In this document: in pieces, positions 1 through 7,146 of the stretch
Layout: the number at the start of each line of letters is the position of its first letter
How positions within the stretch are numbered: the first letter of the stretch is position 1
Source of the DNA: VFZP01 sp043755595
GTDB lineage: Bacteria; Acidobacteriota; Terriglobia; Bryobacterales; Bryobacteraceae
Direction of reading: 5' to 3'
Assembly: GCA_043755595.1 (NCBI GenBank)
Contig: JAYUSQ010000055.1
Location: forward strand, 1-26,268
DNA: 26,268 nucleotides
Translations under genes and position numbers: made by a program
Notes under the pieces: generated by a model
What the model was told of the DNA's origin: nothing
Databases searched by the model: none
What the model saw: the letters and a program-made list of their open reading frames with translations, nothing else

Positions 1-846
1 GCCATCGTTACTCGCCAGCCGCCCCTGCGACTTCAGATAGCGGGCCACGATGAGCAGGACGGCATCGCCGTCGATAATGGCGCCCGAAGACGAGACTCCG
101 ATGCAACGGTCCGCGTCCCCATCGAAGGCAAAGCCCGCGTCCGCGCCCTCAGCCACTACGCGGCTGCAGAGTTGACCGACATGAAGCGCCCCGCAATCCT
201 TGTTGATATTGCGGCCGTCGGGCTCGCAGCCCATCTTGATCACTTGTGCGCCCAGCCGTTCAAACAAAGCCGGACCGAGATGTGACGCCGCGCCGTTGCC
301 GCAATCGACCACGATCTTCATCCCCGTGAGACGGCCAGGCAGTGTCGAGACCAGGTGTTCCACATAGCGCTCATCGAGACTTGGATCCAAGTCCATCTTG
401 GCGGGTACCGCCGTTATTCCCGGCTTTTTCAAGCCGAAGATGCCTTGTTCGATTTTTAACTCGTCCGCATCGGGAAGCTTATAGCCTGTGTGCGCGAAGA
501 CCTTGATCCCGTTGTCCTGAAATGGATTGTGGGAAGCCGAGATCATGACGCCCGCGACGAAGTCGTCATTCTTAGTCAGATACGCTACGCCCGGCGTAGT
601 GATCAACCCGGCCAAGCGGCCGCGCACGCCTTCACTCGCCAACCCCCCCGCCATCTGTTCGGCGATCCACGGTCCAGACTCGCGCGTGTCCATGCCGATT
701 ACCACTTCTGGCGCTTCTCCAGCGGGAGAATGTTCCCGGCACCAGGCCCCGAGCGAGGCTCCAGCCGCAAAAATGGTTTCGGGGTCCAGTGGATACTTCC
801 CTGCAACACCCCGGATCCCGTCCGTTCCAAACAATTGTCTAGACAC
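1..846 (-). CDS. glmM: Phosphoglucosamine mutase (partial, C-terminus off the left edge)
   Basis: GlmM converts glucosamine-6-phosphate to glucosamine-1-phosphate, the step before UDP-GlcNAc in peptidoglycan and LPS synthesis. The first 282 residues are visible. They open with LFGTDGIRG, carry the phospho-serine loop SASHNPFQDNG (serine at about residue 105, E. coli Ser102) and the metal loop FDGDADR. The start is GTG at 846 with a GGAGG at 862-858. The sugar-binding and C-terminal phosphate-binding domains lie outside the window. It follows cdaR by about 70 bp on the same strand; cdaA-cdaR-glmM is a conserved cluster in other bacteria, where CdaA and GlmM interact and GlmM restrains cyclase activity. 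Identification is firm; functional coupling here is inferred from gene order. Confidence 0.95.
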   Translation of the reverse strand, partial: MSRQLFGTDGIRGVAGKYPLDPETIFAAGASLGAWCREHSPAGEAPEVVIGMDTRESGPWIAEQMAGGLASEGVRGRLAGLITTPGVAYLTKNDDFVAGVMISASHNPFQDNGIKVFAHTGYKLPDADELKIEQGIFGLKKPGITAVPAKMDLDPSLDERYVEHLVSTLPGRLTGMKIVVDCGNGAASHLGPALFERLGAQVIKMGCEPDGRNINKDCGALHVGQLCSRVVAEGADAGFAFDGDADRCIGVSSSGAIIDGDAVLLIVARYLKSQGRLASNDG

Positions 847-915
847 GCTTGATTGATCCTCCACCGAAAACCGGCTTGTTTTGCCGCCCCGGCGTTACCG
901 TGCAGGGCTGGCTAC

Positions 916-1560
916 TCATTTCACTTCAATCCGAACGGTGACCCTGCCGTTACCGGCAAACCGCACTTGCGGGTCTGCCAAATAAGCATGCACCGTAAAC
1001 ACTTCCGAGCCACGCTTGAGATGATCGATATCGATTAGATCCGTCTCGACGCGTTCGATATTTTCCACGCGGCCGAGAGGGCCGACAATTTCAAGCTCCG
1101 CCGGTTCCACTCGTTGTGACGCGATCTCGAAGCCTGGCTCCCCGCGCGGTTTGACGCGTACCGCCACCCTAACTAGTTTTGTCATTCGCGCTTCAAACTG
1201 CAGTCTGACCTGCGACGGCGAGGAACGGTCTAAGTCCACCCCGGAAGGCAATACGACGTTGGCCCGATCGATCGGGAACGTTCTCTCCCCCGGCCGCTTG
1301 ACCCCGACCAGATCCAGCAACACCTTGGTATCGGCCAGCACGGACGGACCAATCTTCGATGCCGGCCCTCTAATATCCAAACGCACCCTATCCGATATAT
1401 CGGAAGTCATCTCCAGATCTTTAGGGACGTTCCGGTACTGAATCGGCGCGAGTACCGACGTTGCCAACTCGGTCTCTTCAACGACCCCCAGCCAAAGGAG
1501 GCCCGCCAAGACCACCGAGCCCAGCTTATACCTCCAGTTGGCGGTCAGCAATCCGATCAT
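916..1560 (-). CDS. cdaR: YbbR-domain protein, CdaA regulator (CdaR-like)
   Basis: A 214-aa protein with one N-terminal membrane segment (about residues 9-27, after a short basic start with WRYK) and an extracytoplasmic part made of YbbR-like beta domains, for example the stretch with LDIRGPASKIGP and the later VEPAELEIVGPLGRVENI. In Firmicutes, CdaR binds the membrane diadenylate cyclase CdaA and modulates it. The ATG at 1560 overlaps the cdaA stop as ATGA, so translation is probably coupled. It is shorter than Firmicutes CdaR proteins, which often hold three or four YbbR repeats; about two fit here. The family call rests on the repeats and gene order. Confidence 0.85.
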   Translation of the reverse strand: MIGLLTANWRYKLGSVVLAGLLWLGVVEETELATSVLAPIQYRNVPKDLEMTSDISDRVRLDIRGPASKIGPSVLADTKVLLDLVGVKRPGERTFPIDRANVVLPSGVDLDRSSPSQVRLQFEARMTKLVRVAVRVKPRGEPGFEIASQRVEPAELEIVGPLGRVENIERVETDLIDIDHLKRGSEVFTVHAYLADPQVRFAGNGRVTVRIEVK

Positions 1561-2378
1561 GAGCTCACCGTTTCGGCCTGTGCCGGCATGAACGATACTT
1601 CGGTGGCCTGGCCGTTCAGATGCAGAGTGACCAACTCGCCCAGTTGCTCAACGGTGAGATTGCGTAGCAGATGCCCGAAAGCGGCAGCGGAGATGTGCCC
1701 GGTCTCTTCGGACACAACCACCGTGATACAGTCGCTGTCTTCGGTCACCCCGATCGCGGCCCGGTGCCGTGTGCCGGCTTTCGACATCACAGGGTTGGTG
1801 GTGAGCGGCAGAAAGCAGGCGGCCGCCGCTAGACGTTCGTTCTGGATGATGACCGCTCCGTCGTGCAACGCTCCTTTATTCTGGAAAATCGCCAGCAATA
1901 GATCGCGTGACACCACGGCTTCCATGGGCACGCCGCTCTCGACAAACGTCCGCAAGCCCATGTCGCGCTCGATCACAATCAAGGCCCCCGTCTTCGAATG
2001 CGACAGCGGTTCGACGGCTAAAAGGATCTCTTCGACGAACTCGCGCCGTTTCAGCCGGCCCGCGAAACCGATCCAACCGTGCCGTCCAATTCGGGCGAGC
2101 ATCCGGCGAATTTCGGACTGGAATAACACCATCAGGCCGAAGACGCTATAAGGCGCCAGGGTCGCGAGCAAAGTGCGCAAGAGTTCGAGGTTCAGGTAAA
2201 GCGCGAAGACGTACAGCAGCACGAGCACGCTCAGACCGGCGAAAGCGTGTGCGGCGCGCCGCCCTCGGATCATGACGAAGAACTGGTAGATCAGGAAAGC
2301 CGTGAGAAAAATGTCCAGCAGGACGGACGGAGTAAGCCGCCCGAGCACGGACATTACGGCGCTGGTGGCAAAAGGCAT
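1557..2378 (-). CDS. cdaA: Membrane diadenylate cyclase CdaA (DAC domain)
   Basis: Makes cyclic di-AMP from two ATP. With the ATG at 2378 the protein is 273 aa, the same as typical CdaA. Three hydrophobic segments cover about residues 15-80, followed by a DisA_N/DAC catalytic domain. The signature DGA motif (LHDGAVI, D173-A175) and the RHR motif (TRHRAAIG, R204-R206) are both intact. The frame stays open up to a TTG at 2480, but that extension is polar and not conserved-looking, so the start before MPFATSAV is preferred; upstream GGCGAG could serve as a weak ribosome site. The stop overlaps cdaR (ATGA) and glmM follows. c-di-AMP usually controls potassium and osmotic balance and wall homeostasis; no riboswitch or receptor gene for it was recognised nearby. 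Confidence 0.93.
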   Translation of the reverse strand: MPFATSAVMSVLGRLTPSVLLDIFLTAFLIYQFFVMIRGRRAAHAFAGLSVLVLLYVFALYLNLELLRTLLATLAPYSVFGLMVLFQSEIRRMLARIGRHGWIGFAGRLKRREFVEEILLAVEPLSHSKTGALIVIERDMGLRTFVESGVPMEAVVSRDLLLAIFQNKGALHDGAVIIQNERLAAAACFLPLTTNPVMSKAGTRHRAAIGVTEDSDCITVVVSEETGHISAAAFGHLLRNLTVEQLGELVTLHLNGQATEVSFMPAQAETVSS

Positions 2379-2416
2379 GATCGAACACTCGCCGGGCAAG
2401 GCGGTAACTTCTTTTA

Positions 2417-2422
2417 ATTGTA
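2417..2422 (-). promoter_or_regulatory. Possible -10 element upstream of cdaA
   Basis: TACAAT on the minus strand, about 40 bp upstream of the preferred cdaA ATG, in a locally AT-rich stretch. No good -35 hexamer stands 16-18 bp upstream, so this is only a candidate. The 204-bp gap between suhB and cdaA shows no other recognisable feature. Confidence 0.3.
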
Positions 2423-2582
2423 GCTGATGCGAGCGCTTAATGGCGGAGCCGCCGGGTTCTGCTTGCGACTCACGAAACAAAGGCCGAGGTCAGCAACCTG
2501 GCTGAATCCGGGGGAATGCCGGTTGAGAGGCTTGCTCAACTGGTCGACCTAATTGCGATGGCGAGACCGAGGCTCGTCGTGG

Positions 2583-3398
2583 CTAGGCTGGATTGATTTG
2601 TTGCAGCGGAACCCGGTAGCGCCCCGCGAAAACTTCGCCGAACAAACCAATGGTTTCGTCGTGAATACGACCGTTGCTGGCCACCAGATGCGGGCCTTGC
2701 ACCGAACGCGCGGCGCCGAACATATCGCTGCAGCGGCCGCCCGCTTCTTCCACCAGCAGGATGCCAGCCGCCATGTCCCACGGCTTCAACCCAAACTCCC
2801 AGAAGCCTTCGGCGCGGCCAGCCGAGACATAAGCGAGATCCAACGCCGCCGACCCGCTCCGCCGCACTCCATGCGTGGCCATGGCCACCTGATGGAAAAA
2901 ATGCACGTTGACGCTTTGGTGGCGTTTGAAGCTGGGGAAGCCGGTGATCAGTAAACTATCGGTGAGGCGCTCGGCGGGAGACACATGAATCCGGCGGTTG
3001 TTCAGATAGGCGCCGCCGCCGCGTTCGGCTGTGAACATCTCTTGCCGGACCGGCTCATAGATCACCCCGGCGATCAGTTCTCCGGCCTGCTCAAGCGCCA
3101 GCGTGACATTAAACATCGGGTAGCCATGCGCGAAGTTGGTAGTGCCATCGAGCGGGTCCACATACCAGCGGAATTCGCCGCCGTACTCGTGCCCGCCGCC
3201 TTCTTCGGCCATGATCGAGTGCGTGGGGAAATGGGTCCGCAGCCTTTCGACGATCAGTTTCTCAGACGCCCGATCGGCGGCCGTGACCAGGTCATACTCA
3301 CCCTTGAGTTCAAATCCAATGCGCTTTTCAAACAGGTTAGCGAGCAGGCTGCCTGCTTCGCGCGCTATTTCAACGGCAGTCTCAAGGTAGGCAGCCAC
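2583..3398 (-). CDS. suhB: Inositol monophosphatase family protein
   Basis: A 271-aa Mg-dependent, Li-sensitive-type phosphatase of the IMPase/SuhB family. All metal-site motifs are present: EE at 65-66, DPLDGT at 81-86 and WDMAAG at 207-212. Likely substrates are inositol-1-phosphate or related sugar phosphates; the family also includes NADP phosphatases and fructose-1,6-bisphosphatases, so the substrate is not settled. The start is GTG at 3398, sharing one base with the hfq stop (TAGTG), with GAGGCGG just upstream inside hfq, so the two are probably coupled. E. coli SuhB also acts in rRNA antitermination and small-RNA pathways, which makes adjacency to hfq interesting, but no link is shown here. 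Confidence 0.92.
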   Translation of the reverse strand: MAAYLETAVEIAREAGSLLANLFEKRIGFELKGEYDLVTAADRASEKLIVERLRTHFPTHSIMAEEGGGHEYGGEFRWYVDPLDGTTNFAHGYPMFNVTLALEQAGELIAGVIYEPVRQEMFTAERGGGAYLNNRRIHVSPAERLTDSLLITGFPSFKRHQSVNVHFFHQVAMATHGVRRSGSAALDLAYVSAGRAEGFWEFGLKPWDMAAGILLVEEAGGRCSDMFGAARSVQGPHLVASNGRIHDETIGLFGEVFAGRYRVPLQQINPA

Positions 3399-3637
3399 TA
3401 AACGGCCGCCTCGAACAGGTACTTGATGTCGTGCTTGAAGATGAACAGGTTCGGCCCATCGGTGCGGGTGAGCCGGATGAAATTCAAATCGTAGTACTCG
3501 ATGGTGCCGGTGACTTCCTGGTTGTCAGTCAGTTTGACGGTGACTCTAATTTCATCGTCGATCAAACGGCGGAGGTACTTGACCTCTTCGAAGGTTTGCT
3601 CGGGAGCTCTGTTTTTCGCTGCGCTGGGTTTATTCAC
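3398..3637 (-). CDS. hfq: Divergent Hfq-like Sm RNA chaperone
   Basis: A small Sm-fold protein, 79 aa from the GTG at 3637, which has GGAG five bases upstream. A TTG at 3664 overlapping the previous stop is a weaker alternative. The Sm core is readable: QEVTGTIEYYDLNFIRL corresponds to Sm1, and NLFIFKHDIKYLF to Sm2. The classical Hfq signature YKHAIS is replaced by FKHDIKYL; the KH pair is kept. A short polar N-terminus (NKPSAAKNRAPEQT) precedes the Sm fold, and there is almost no C-terminal tail. Hfq hexamers bind sRNA and mRNA A/U-rich tracts. The usual miaA-hfq-hflX context is absent; it lies between a VWA protein and suhB. It could instead be an Hfq-related paralogue with different RNA preference. 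Confidence 0.82.
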   Translation of the reverse strand: MNKPSAAKNRAPEQTFEEVKYLRRLIDDEIRVTVKLTDNQEVTGTIEYYDLNFIRLTRTDGPNLFIFKHDIKYLFEAAV

Positions 3638-3660
3638 TGTCTCTCCAAGGAATCCTTGAA

Positions 3661-4584
3661 TCAATTATCCCCATAATATCCATCGCGAGTGGACGCCCGC
3701 AAATCGGACCGGCTGAGGGCGACGGTCACACGCCGGAATTTGTCTTGTGCCGGAGGCAGGCTTTTAGGGTAATAGCCTAGCAGGTATTGGGTCCGGAGAT
3801 CTCGCAATATGTCGCTGAGGGCCTTGTCGAGCGTCGGTCCGGCCGACGGAAAAAACGCTCGTCCGCCGGTGGAGCGGCTGATCTGGGTGAGGGCATTTTC
3901 GCCGCCGGTATTGCGGCCGGCGTCGTTGGTGATGGGCACGACCACGATCGCATAGAGCACCGCATCGGCATCGTGGGCGGCGCGCAAGGCGTCGTGATAG
4001 TTGCGGCGGCTGGTCGTGTCGCCTCCATCGGTGATAACCACCATCACGCGGCGGCCGTCGCGATCGCCGAGCCCTTCCGACGCAAGCAGGATGGCGTCGT
4101 ACATCGACGTACCGGCCTCGGCTTTCAGGTGCGGCAGAGCTTTCTGGATTCGCTCGGGGTTGCGAGTGAAATTGCTTTGCAACGTGACTTCGTGGTTGAA
4201 CGAATAGAGGGCCAGCGTGTCCTTGGGATTCCCCTCACGCACGACGGCTTTGACGAAACGCCGGGCGGATTCGACTTCAAATTTGAGGTCCTTGGCGGTG
4301 GAGCCGCTGGTGTCGATCATGAGGGCGATCGACAAAGGCAAGGCGGTTTGCCGCTCAAACACCGAGATCTTCTGTGGCACGCCGGAGTCCTGAATCGTGA
4401 AGTCGGCGGTTTCCAGTCCGCCCACCAATTGGCCGGACGGGTCGCGCACATTCACGAGCAACCGCACCAGTCGAACGTCGGCGCGGAACACCGGGTCAGC
4501 TTGAGGGGGCTCTCGCTTTTGTTGGGCGAGGGCAGGGCAGGCGGCGAGGGCGCCCGTCATGGCCAACCATTGGCGGCGCGTCAC
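3661..4584 (-). CDS. Exported VWFA-related protein of acidobacterial type
   Basis: A 307-aa protein with a signal peptide (TRRQWLAMTGALAACPALAQ; the double arginine suggests Tat or Sec), a short beta region (FRADVRLVRLLVNVRDPSGQ, FTIQDSGVPQKI) and a von Willebrand A domain. The MIDAS residues are present: DTSGST at 91-96, a threonine in AGTSMYDA near 159 and TDGGDT at 185-190. This is the architecture of the acidobacterial VWFA-related family (TIGR03436), whose role is unknown; metal-dependent protein binding is the inference from the MIDAS. The start is GTG at 4584, overlapping the moaDE stop as GTGA; the frame extends to 4641, but that would put the signal peptide internal. It is followed 23 bp later by hfq. 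Confidence 0.9.
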   Translation of the reverse strand: MTRRQWLAMTGALAACPALAQQKREPPQADPVFRADVRLVRLLVNVRDPSGQLVGGLETADFTIQDSGVPQKISVFERQTALPLSIALMIDTSGSTAKDLKFEVESARRFVKAVVREGNPKDTLALYSFNHEVTLQSNFTRNPERIQKALPHLKAEAGTSMYDAILLASEGLGDRDGRRVMVVITDGGDTTSRRNYHDALRAAHDADAVLYAIVVVPITNDAGRNTGGENALTQISRSTGGRAFFPSAGPTLDKALSDILRDLRTQYLLGYYPKSLPPAQDKFRRVTVALSRSDLRASTRDGYYGDN

Positions 4585-5321
4585 GGCTTGGCTGCGCTTG
4601 CCGACGCCTTCAGCGCCTCTTCCCAATCGCCTTCGACCCACACTTCGCCGTCCACAAAGTGTTCCTTCTTCCAGATCGGCACCGTCTTTTTCAAACGATC
4701 GATGCCGGCGAGAGCGGCTTCGAAGGCAGGGCGGCGATGGGGCGAGGTGACCACGATGGCGACACTCGCTTCACCAATCTGCATGCGGCCGAGACGGTGT
4801 ACCATCGCGATGCGGCCGATCGGGTAGGCTGCCGCGATTTCACGGCCGACGCGCGCCATTTCCTTGATGGCCATGGGCGCATAACATTCATAGTCGAGGT
4901 AACGGGTGGCGCGGCCCTTGGAGTTGTTTCGCACGACGCCGGTGAAATCGACGCAGGCGCCATCTTCGGCTCTCAGGAGGCGCGAAACGATGGCTTCGGA
5001 ATCTATTTCCAGGTCTGTCAACGCGAAGAAGTTGCCGGTTTCGGCGTCGAAGATTTCGTGAGTGTACAGGGGCGAGGATCCTCCGCTGACGGGCGGCAGG
5101 AAACCGATTTCGTCGCCATCGAACACCATTTCGTCGCGCCGGGCGAACTCCTGATTCCGGGAGAGCAAGATGCTGGCCGAGGCGGCGCGGAGAGCGGGGG
5201 ACTTGGCGGCGAAATGGTCGAAAACATCCGACACACGCTGCTCGCCCGAAAGCTCCAGGTCTTCCTGGGCGTGCCCCATCAAGTCTCTCACCAGTCCAAA
5301 AAAAAGAACACGTACGCGCAC
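4581..5321 (-). CDS. moaE: Fused molybdopterin synthase MoaD-MoaE
   Basis: A single 246-aa polypeptide holding both subunits of molybdopterin synthase, which converts precursor Z (cPMP) to molybdopterin. Residues 1-81 are a ubiquitin-fold MoaD (VRVLFFGLVRDLMG) ending in PPVSGG, the GlyGly that is thiocarboxylated when free. Residues about 85-246 are MoaE, with SPHRRPAF and KKTVPIWKKE; lysines at about 211 and 218 match the E. coli catalytic Lys119 and Lys126. In the fusion the GlyGly is followed directly by SSPLYTHEIF, so activation would need cleavage or another mechanism. The start is uncertain: GTG at 5321 (with AAGG upstream) is preferred over GTG at 5366, since it begins right at the MoaD strand. 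First gene of the moaDE-vwa-hfq-suhB unit. Confidence 0.9.
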   Translation of the reverse strand: MRVRVLFFGLVRDLMGHAQEDLELSGEQRVSDVFDHFAAKSPALRAASASILLSRNQEFARRDEMVFDGDEIGFLPPVSGGSSPLYTHEIFDAETGNFFALTDLEIDSEAIVSRLLRAEDGACVDFTGVVRNNSKGRATRYLDYECYAPMAIKEMARVGREIAAAYPIGRIAMVHRLGRMQIGEASVAIVVTSPHRRPAFEAALAGIDRLKKTVPIWKKEHFVDGEVWVEGDWEEALKASASAAKP

Positions 5322-5410
5322 AAATACCTTAACCCGTATCCTAACAGACGTCTCGCGCGGGGCCACGGTTGCAGGGGCGTCGATCTTGGCGTATCGATAG
5401 ACTGGAAGCG

Positions 5411-6313
5411 ATGGGGCGTTTCGATGTTTCTTTCAAGTCCCTGGGCGAGAACAGTCCGCTGACGCTGATCCGGCTGTTTGGACACACTCCCGTCGATGCC
5501 GCAACGCGGATCGAACCGGTGGAGCGCGAACTGGCGATGTCGATCAAGTCCGTCGATCAGGCGTTTATCCTGAGACGCGGAGAAGAAACGTGGATCGAAC
5601 ATTTCGAGGCCGAGATTGAACTGAGCGCAAGCGACTTGCAGCAGATCCTGAAGCGGGCCGATCTGCTTGGGATTAAATACGACGCTCCGGTTTGGACGAC
5701 GATCATTCAACTGTCGCGGCGTCGTGCGGCGGCCAATCTTCCCGAGATCGTCACGTCAGTGCGGGGCGGCATACGGGTTGAGATGAGGCCGCACGTCGTG
5801 TGCCTGTGGGAGACGCCACCGGGCTTGGTGCTGCAGGATCCCAACGTGGACGCGTTGCCCTTGGTGGGCGGGATGCAGACGACGCCGGAGGAGTTTGAAA
5901 TTGCCAAGGCCCGGATGGACGCGGTTGCCGATCGCGAGCACCGGTCCCGGCTCGGAGCCGATTTGGTGACCTGGTGCGGCCTTAGTTACAATGAAGATGT
6001 AGTTACGGAGATTCGCGCGAGGTTCAGCATGGTAACGATGAAAGACGTGATGATGGCGTCGTCGGTCGGCGAAGAACTGATGGCCTACGGGCGTGAAGAA
6101 GGCCGTGAAGAAGGCCGTGAAGAAGGCCGAGTGATCGAGGCTCGCGCGAACGTGCTCTCGCTGGCCGAGGCAAGGTTCCCTGGATTGTTGAACCACACTC
6201 AAATCCTGGCTGTGGACGATCTGCCGGCGCTACAGGGGATCTTTCGCGCCATCGCTACGGCTGCGGACATGGAGCGAGTCCGCGCCGCCATTGCACCTTT
6301 TCTGAACTCGTAA
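5411..6313 (+). CDS. Rpn/PD-(D/E)XK nuclease-family protein (putative transposase-like)
   Basis: A 300-aa protein starting MGRFDVSFKSL at the ATG 5411. The N-terminal 110 residues resemble the Rpn/YhgA-type PD-(D/E)XK fold: KSVDQAFILRR (aspartate), then EHFEAEIEL, where the E-x-E would be the catalytic core, followed by QQILKRADLLGIKY. The middle has DALPLVGGMQTTPEEFE. The C-terminal part has a REEGREEGREEGR linker typical of such proteins and a helical tail ending FRAIATAADMERVRAAIAPFL. Rpn proteins promote RecA-independent recombination in E. coli; whether this one is a nuclease is inferred from the fold only. It is divergent from moaDE. Its last 300 bp are duplicated just downstream. Confidence 0.72.
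   Translation: MGRFDVSFKSLGENSPLTLIRLFGHTPVDAATRIEPVERELAMSIKSVDQAFILRRGEETWIEHFEAEIELSASDLQQILKRADLLGIKYDAPVWTTIIQLSRRRAAANLPEIVTSVRGGIRVEMRPHVVCLWETPPGLVLQDPNVDALPLVGGMQTTPEEFEIAKARMDAVADREHRSRLGADLVTWCGLSYNEDVVTEIRARFSMVTMKDVMMASSVGEELMAYGREEGREEGREEGRVIEARANVLSLAEARFPGLLNHTQILAVDDLPALQGIFRAIATAADMERVRAAIAPFLNS
6092..6127 (+). repeat. Three tandem 12-bp units (CGTGAAGAAGGC) inside the Rpn-like gene
   Basis: Three exact copies of CGTGAAGAAGGC encode the REEG linker units. The unit length is a multiple of three, so copy-number change would lengthen or shorten the linker without breaking the frame. The truncated duplicate downstream has a diverged version (KQGLEEGR). Confidence 0.9.
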
Positions 6314-6330
6314 CCGTGCAGGTTAATCTG

Positions 6331-6630
6331 AGTTACGGGGAATCGCAGCGAGGTTCAGCATGGTAACGATGAAAGACGTAATGATGGCGTCGTCAATTGG
6401 CGAAGAGCTGATTGCCTATGGCCGCAAACAAGGCCTTGAAGAAGGCAGATTGATCGGATGCCGCGAGTTGGCGCTCATTGCCGCCGACGCTGTTCCCAGG
6501 GGCGTTGGACGTGTCCCGGTTCGAGGCGGTGAACGATCTTGAGAGGATGCGCGGGATCCTTCAAGCGATTCTGGCGGCTTCCCGCTTGGAGCAAGCGCGC
6601 GCGGCCGTGGAACCGTTTCTGAAATCGTAA
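6331..6630 (+). pseudogene. Decayed tandem duplicate of the 3' end of the Rpn-like gene
   Basis: Starting near GAGTTACGGGGA, this stretch repeats the upstream gene from about 6000 to its stop. The first part (6360 on) reads VTMKDVMMASSIGEELIAYGRK, nearly identical to the parent; after GCRELALI the parent-like reading shifts by one base and continues as LFPGALDVSRFEAVNDLERM to ARAAVEPFLKS and a TAA at 6630, parallel to ARFPGLL...ARAAIAPFLNS. No nuclease-domain copy is present and no frame covers both halves, so it is a 3' fragment, not a gene. The two copies match best around GAGGTTCAGCATGGTAACG. Confidence 0.85.
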
Positions 6631-6708
6631 GCGGGAACTCTCGCGATCTTTCTCTGTCGGCGTTAGCACGCTGCATCGTCCGCCACGCTACACTGTTCCT
6701 ACTTGCCC

Positions 6709-7146
6709 ATGGAGACTCACGAAACACAATTGCGTGTCCGTTACGCTGAAACGGATCAGATGGGCGTGGTTTACCACGCGAACTACTTGGTTTGGATGGA
6801 GGTCGGCCGAGTGGAATTTTTTCGGGCTGCCGGGTTGCGGTATCGCGACTTTGAGACCGATACCGGCTTGCATTTGGCGGTAGCCGAGCAGCAGGTGCGA
6901 TATCTGGCGCCTGCCCGCTATGACGACCTGGTGATCATACGTACTTCGATGGCCGATGCGCATCCTCGCATGGTCACGATTCGTTATGAGATCCGGCACG
7001 GCGAAACTGAGCAGCCGCTGGCGAAAGGCTACACCAAACACGTGTTTCTGTCCGCCAACACATTGAGACCGGCGAAATTGCCGGTTGCCTACCACGCAAG
7101 GTTTGGCGTCAGGGAAAGCGTGGCAAATGGCGTTTCACACGGCTAG
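6709..7146 (+). CDS. YbgC/4HBT-family acyl-CoA thioesterase
   Basis: A 145-aa single hotdog domain. The family signature near the N-terminus reads RYAETDQMGVVYHANYLVWME, with the catalytic aspartate in ETDQMG and the VYHANY histidine. These enzymes hydrolyse short or aromatic acyl-CoA thioesters in the cytosol; substrate cannot be told from sequence. The start is ATG 6709 (a TTG six bases upstream is possible); no clear Shine-Dalgarno stands before it, while a TACACT hexamer ends 14 bases upstream, so a very short leader is possible. Its 3' end overlaps the following peptidase by 20 bp. Confidence 0.88.
   Translation: METHETQLRVRYAETDQMGVVYHANYLVWMEVGRVEFFRAAGLRYRDFETDTGLHLAVAEQQVRYLAPARYDDLVIIRTSMADAHPRMVTIRYEIRHGETEQPLAKGYTKHVFLSANTLRPAKLPVAYHARFGVRESVANGVSHG

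Noticed and set aside
3787..4827. Long plus-strand open frame opposite the VWA and moaDE genes
   Set aside because: It is the complement of two genes with clear motifs and has no domain, signal or ribosome site of its own; long antisense frames are expected in GC-rich DNA.
6092..6127. Short tandem repeat as a CRISPR-like array
   Set aside because: Twelve-base units without spacers, inside a coding frame.
6360..6542. 60-aa ORF behind the Rpn-like gene as an independent small gene
   Set aside because: It is the first half of the duplicated 3' fragment, frameshifted after 40 codons relative to its parent.
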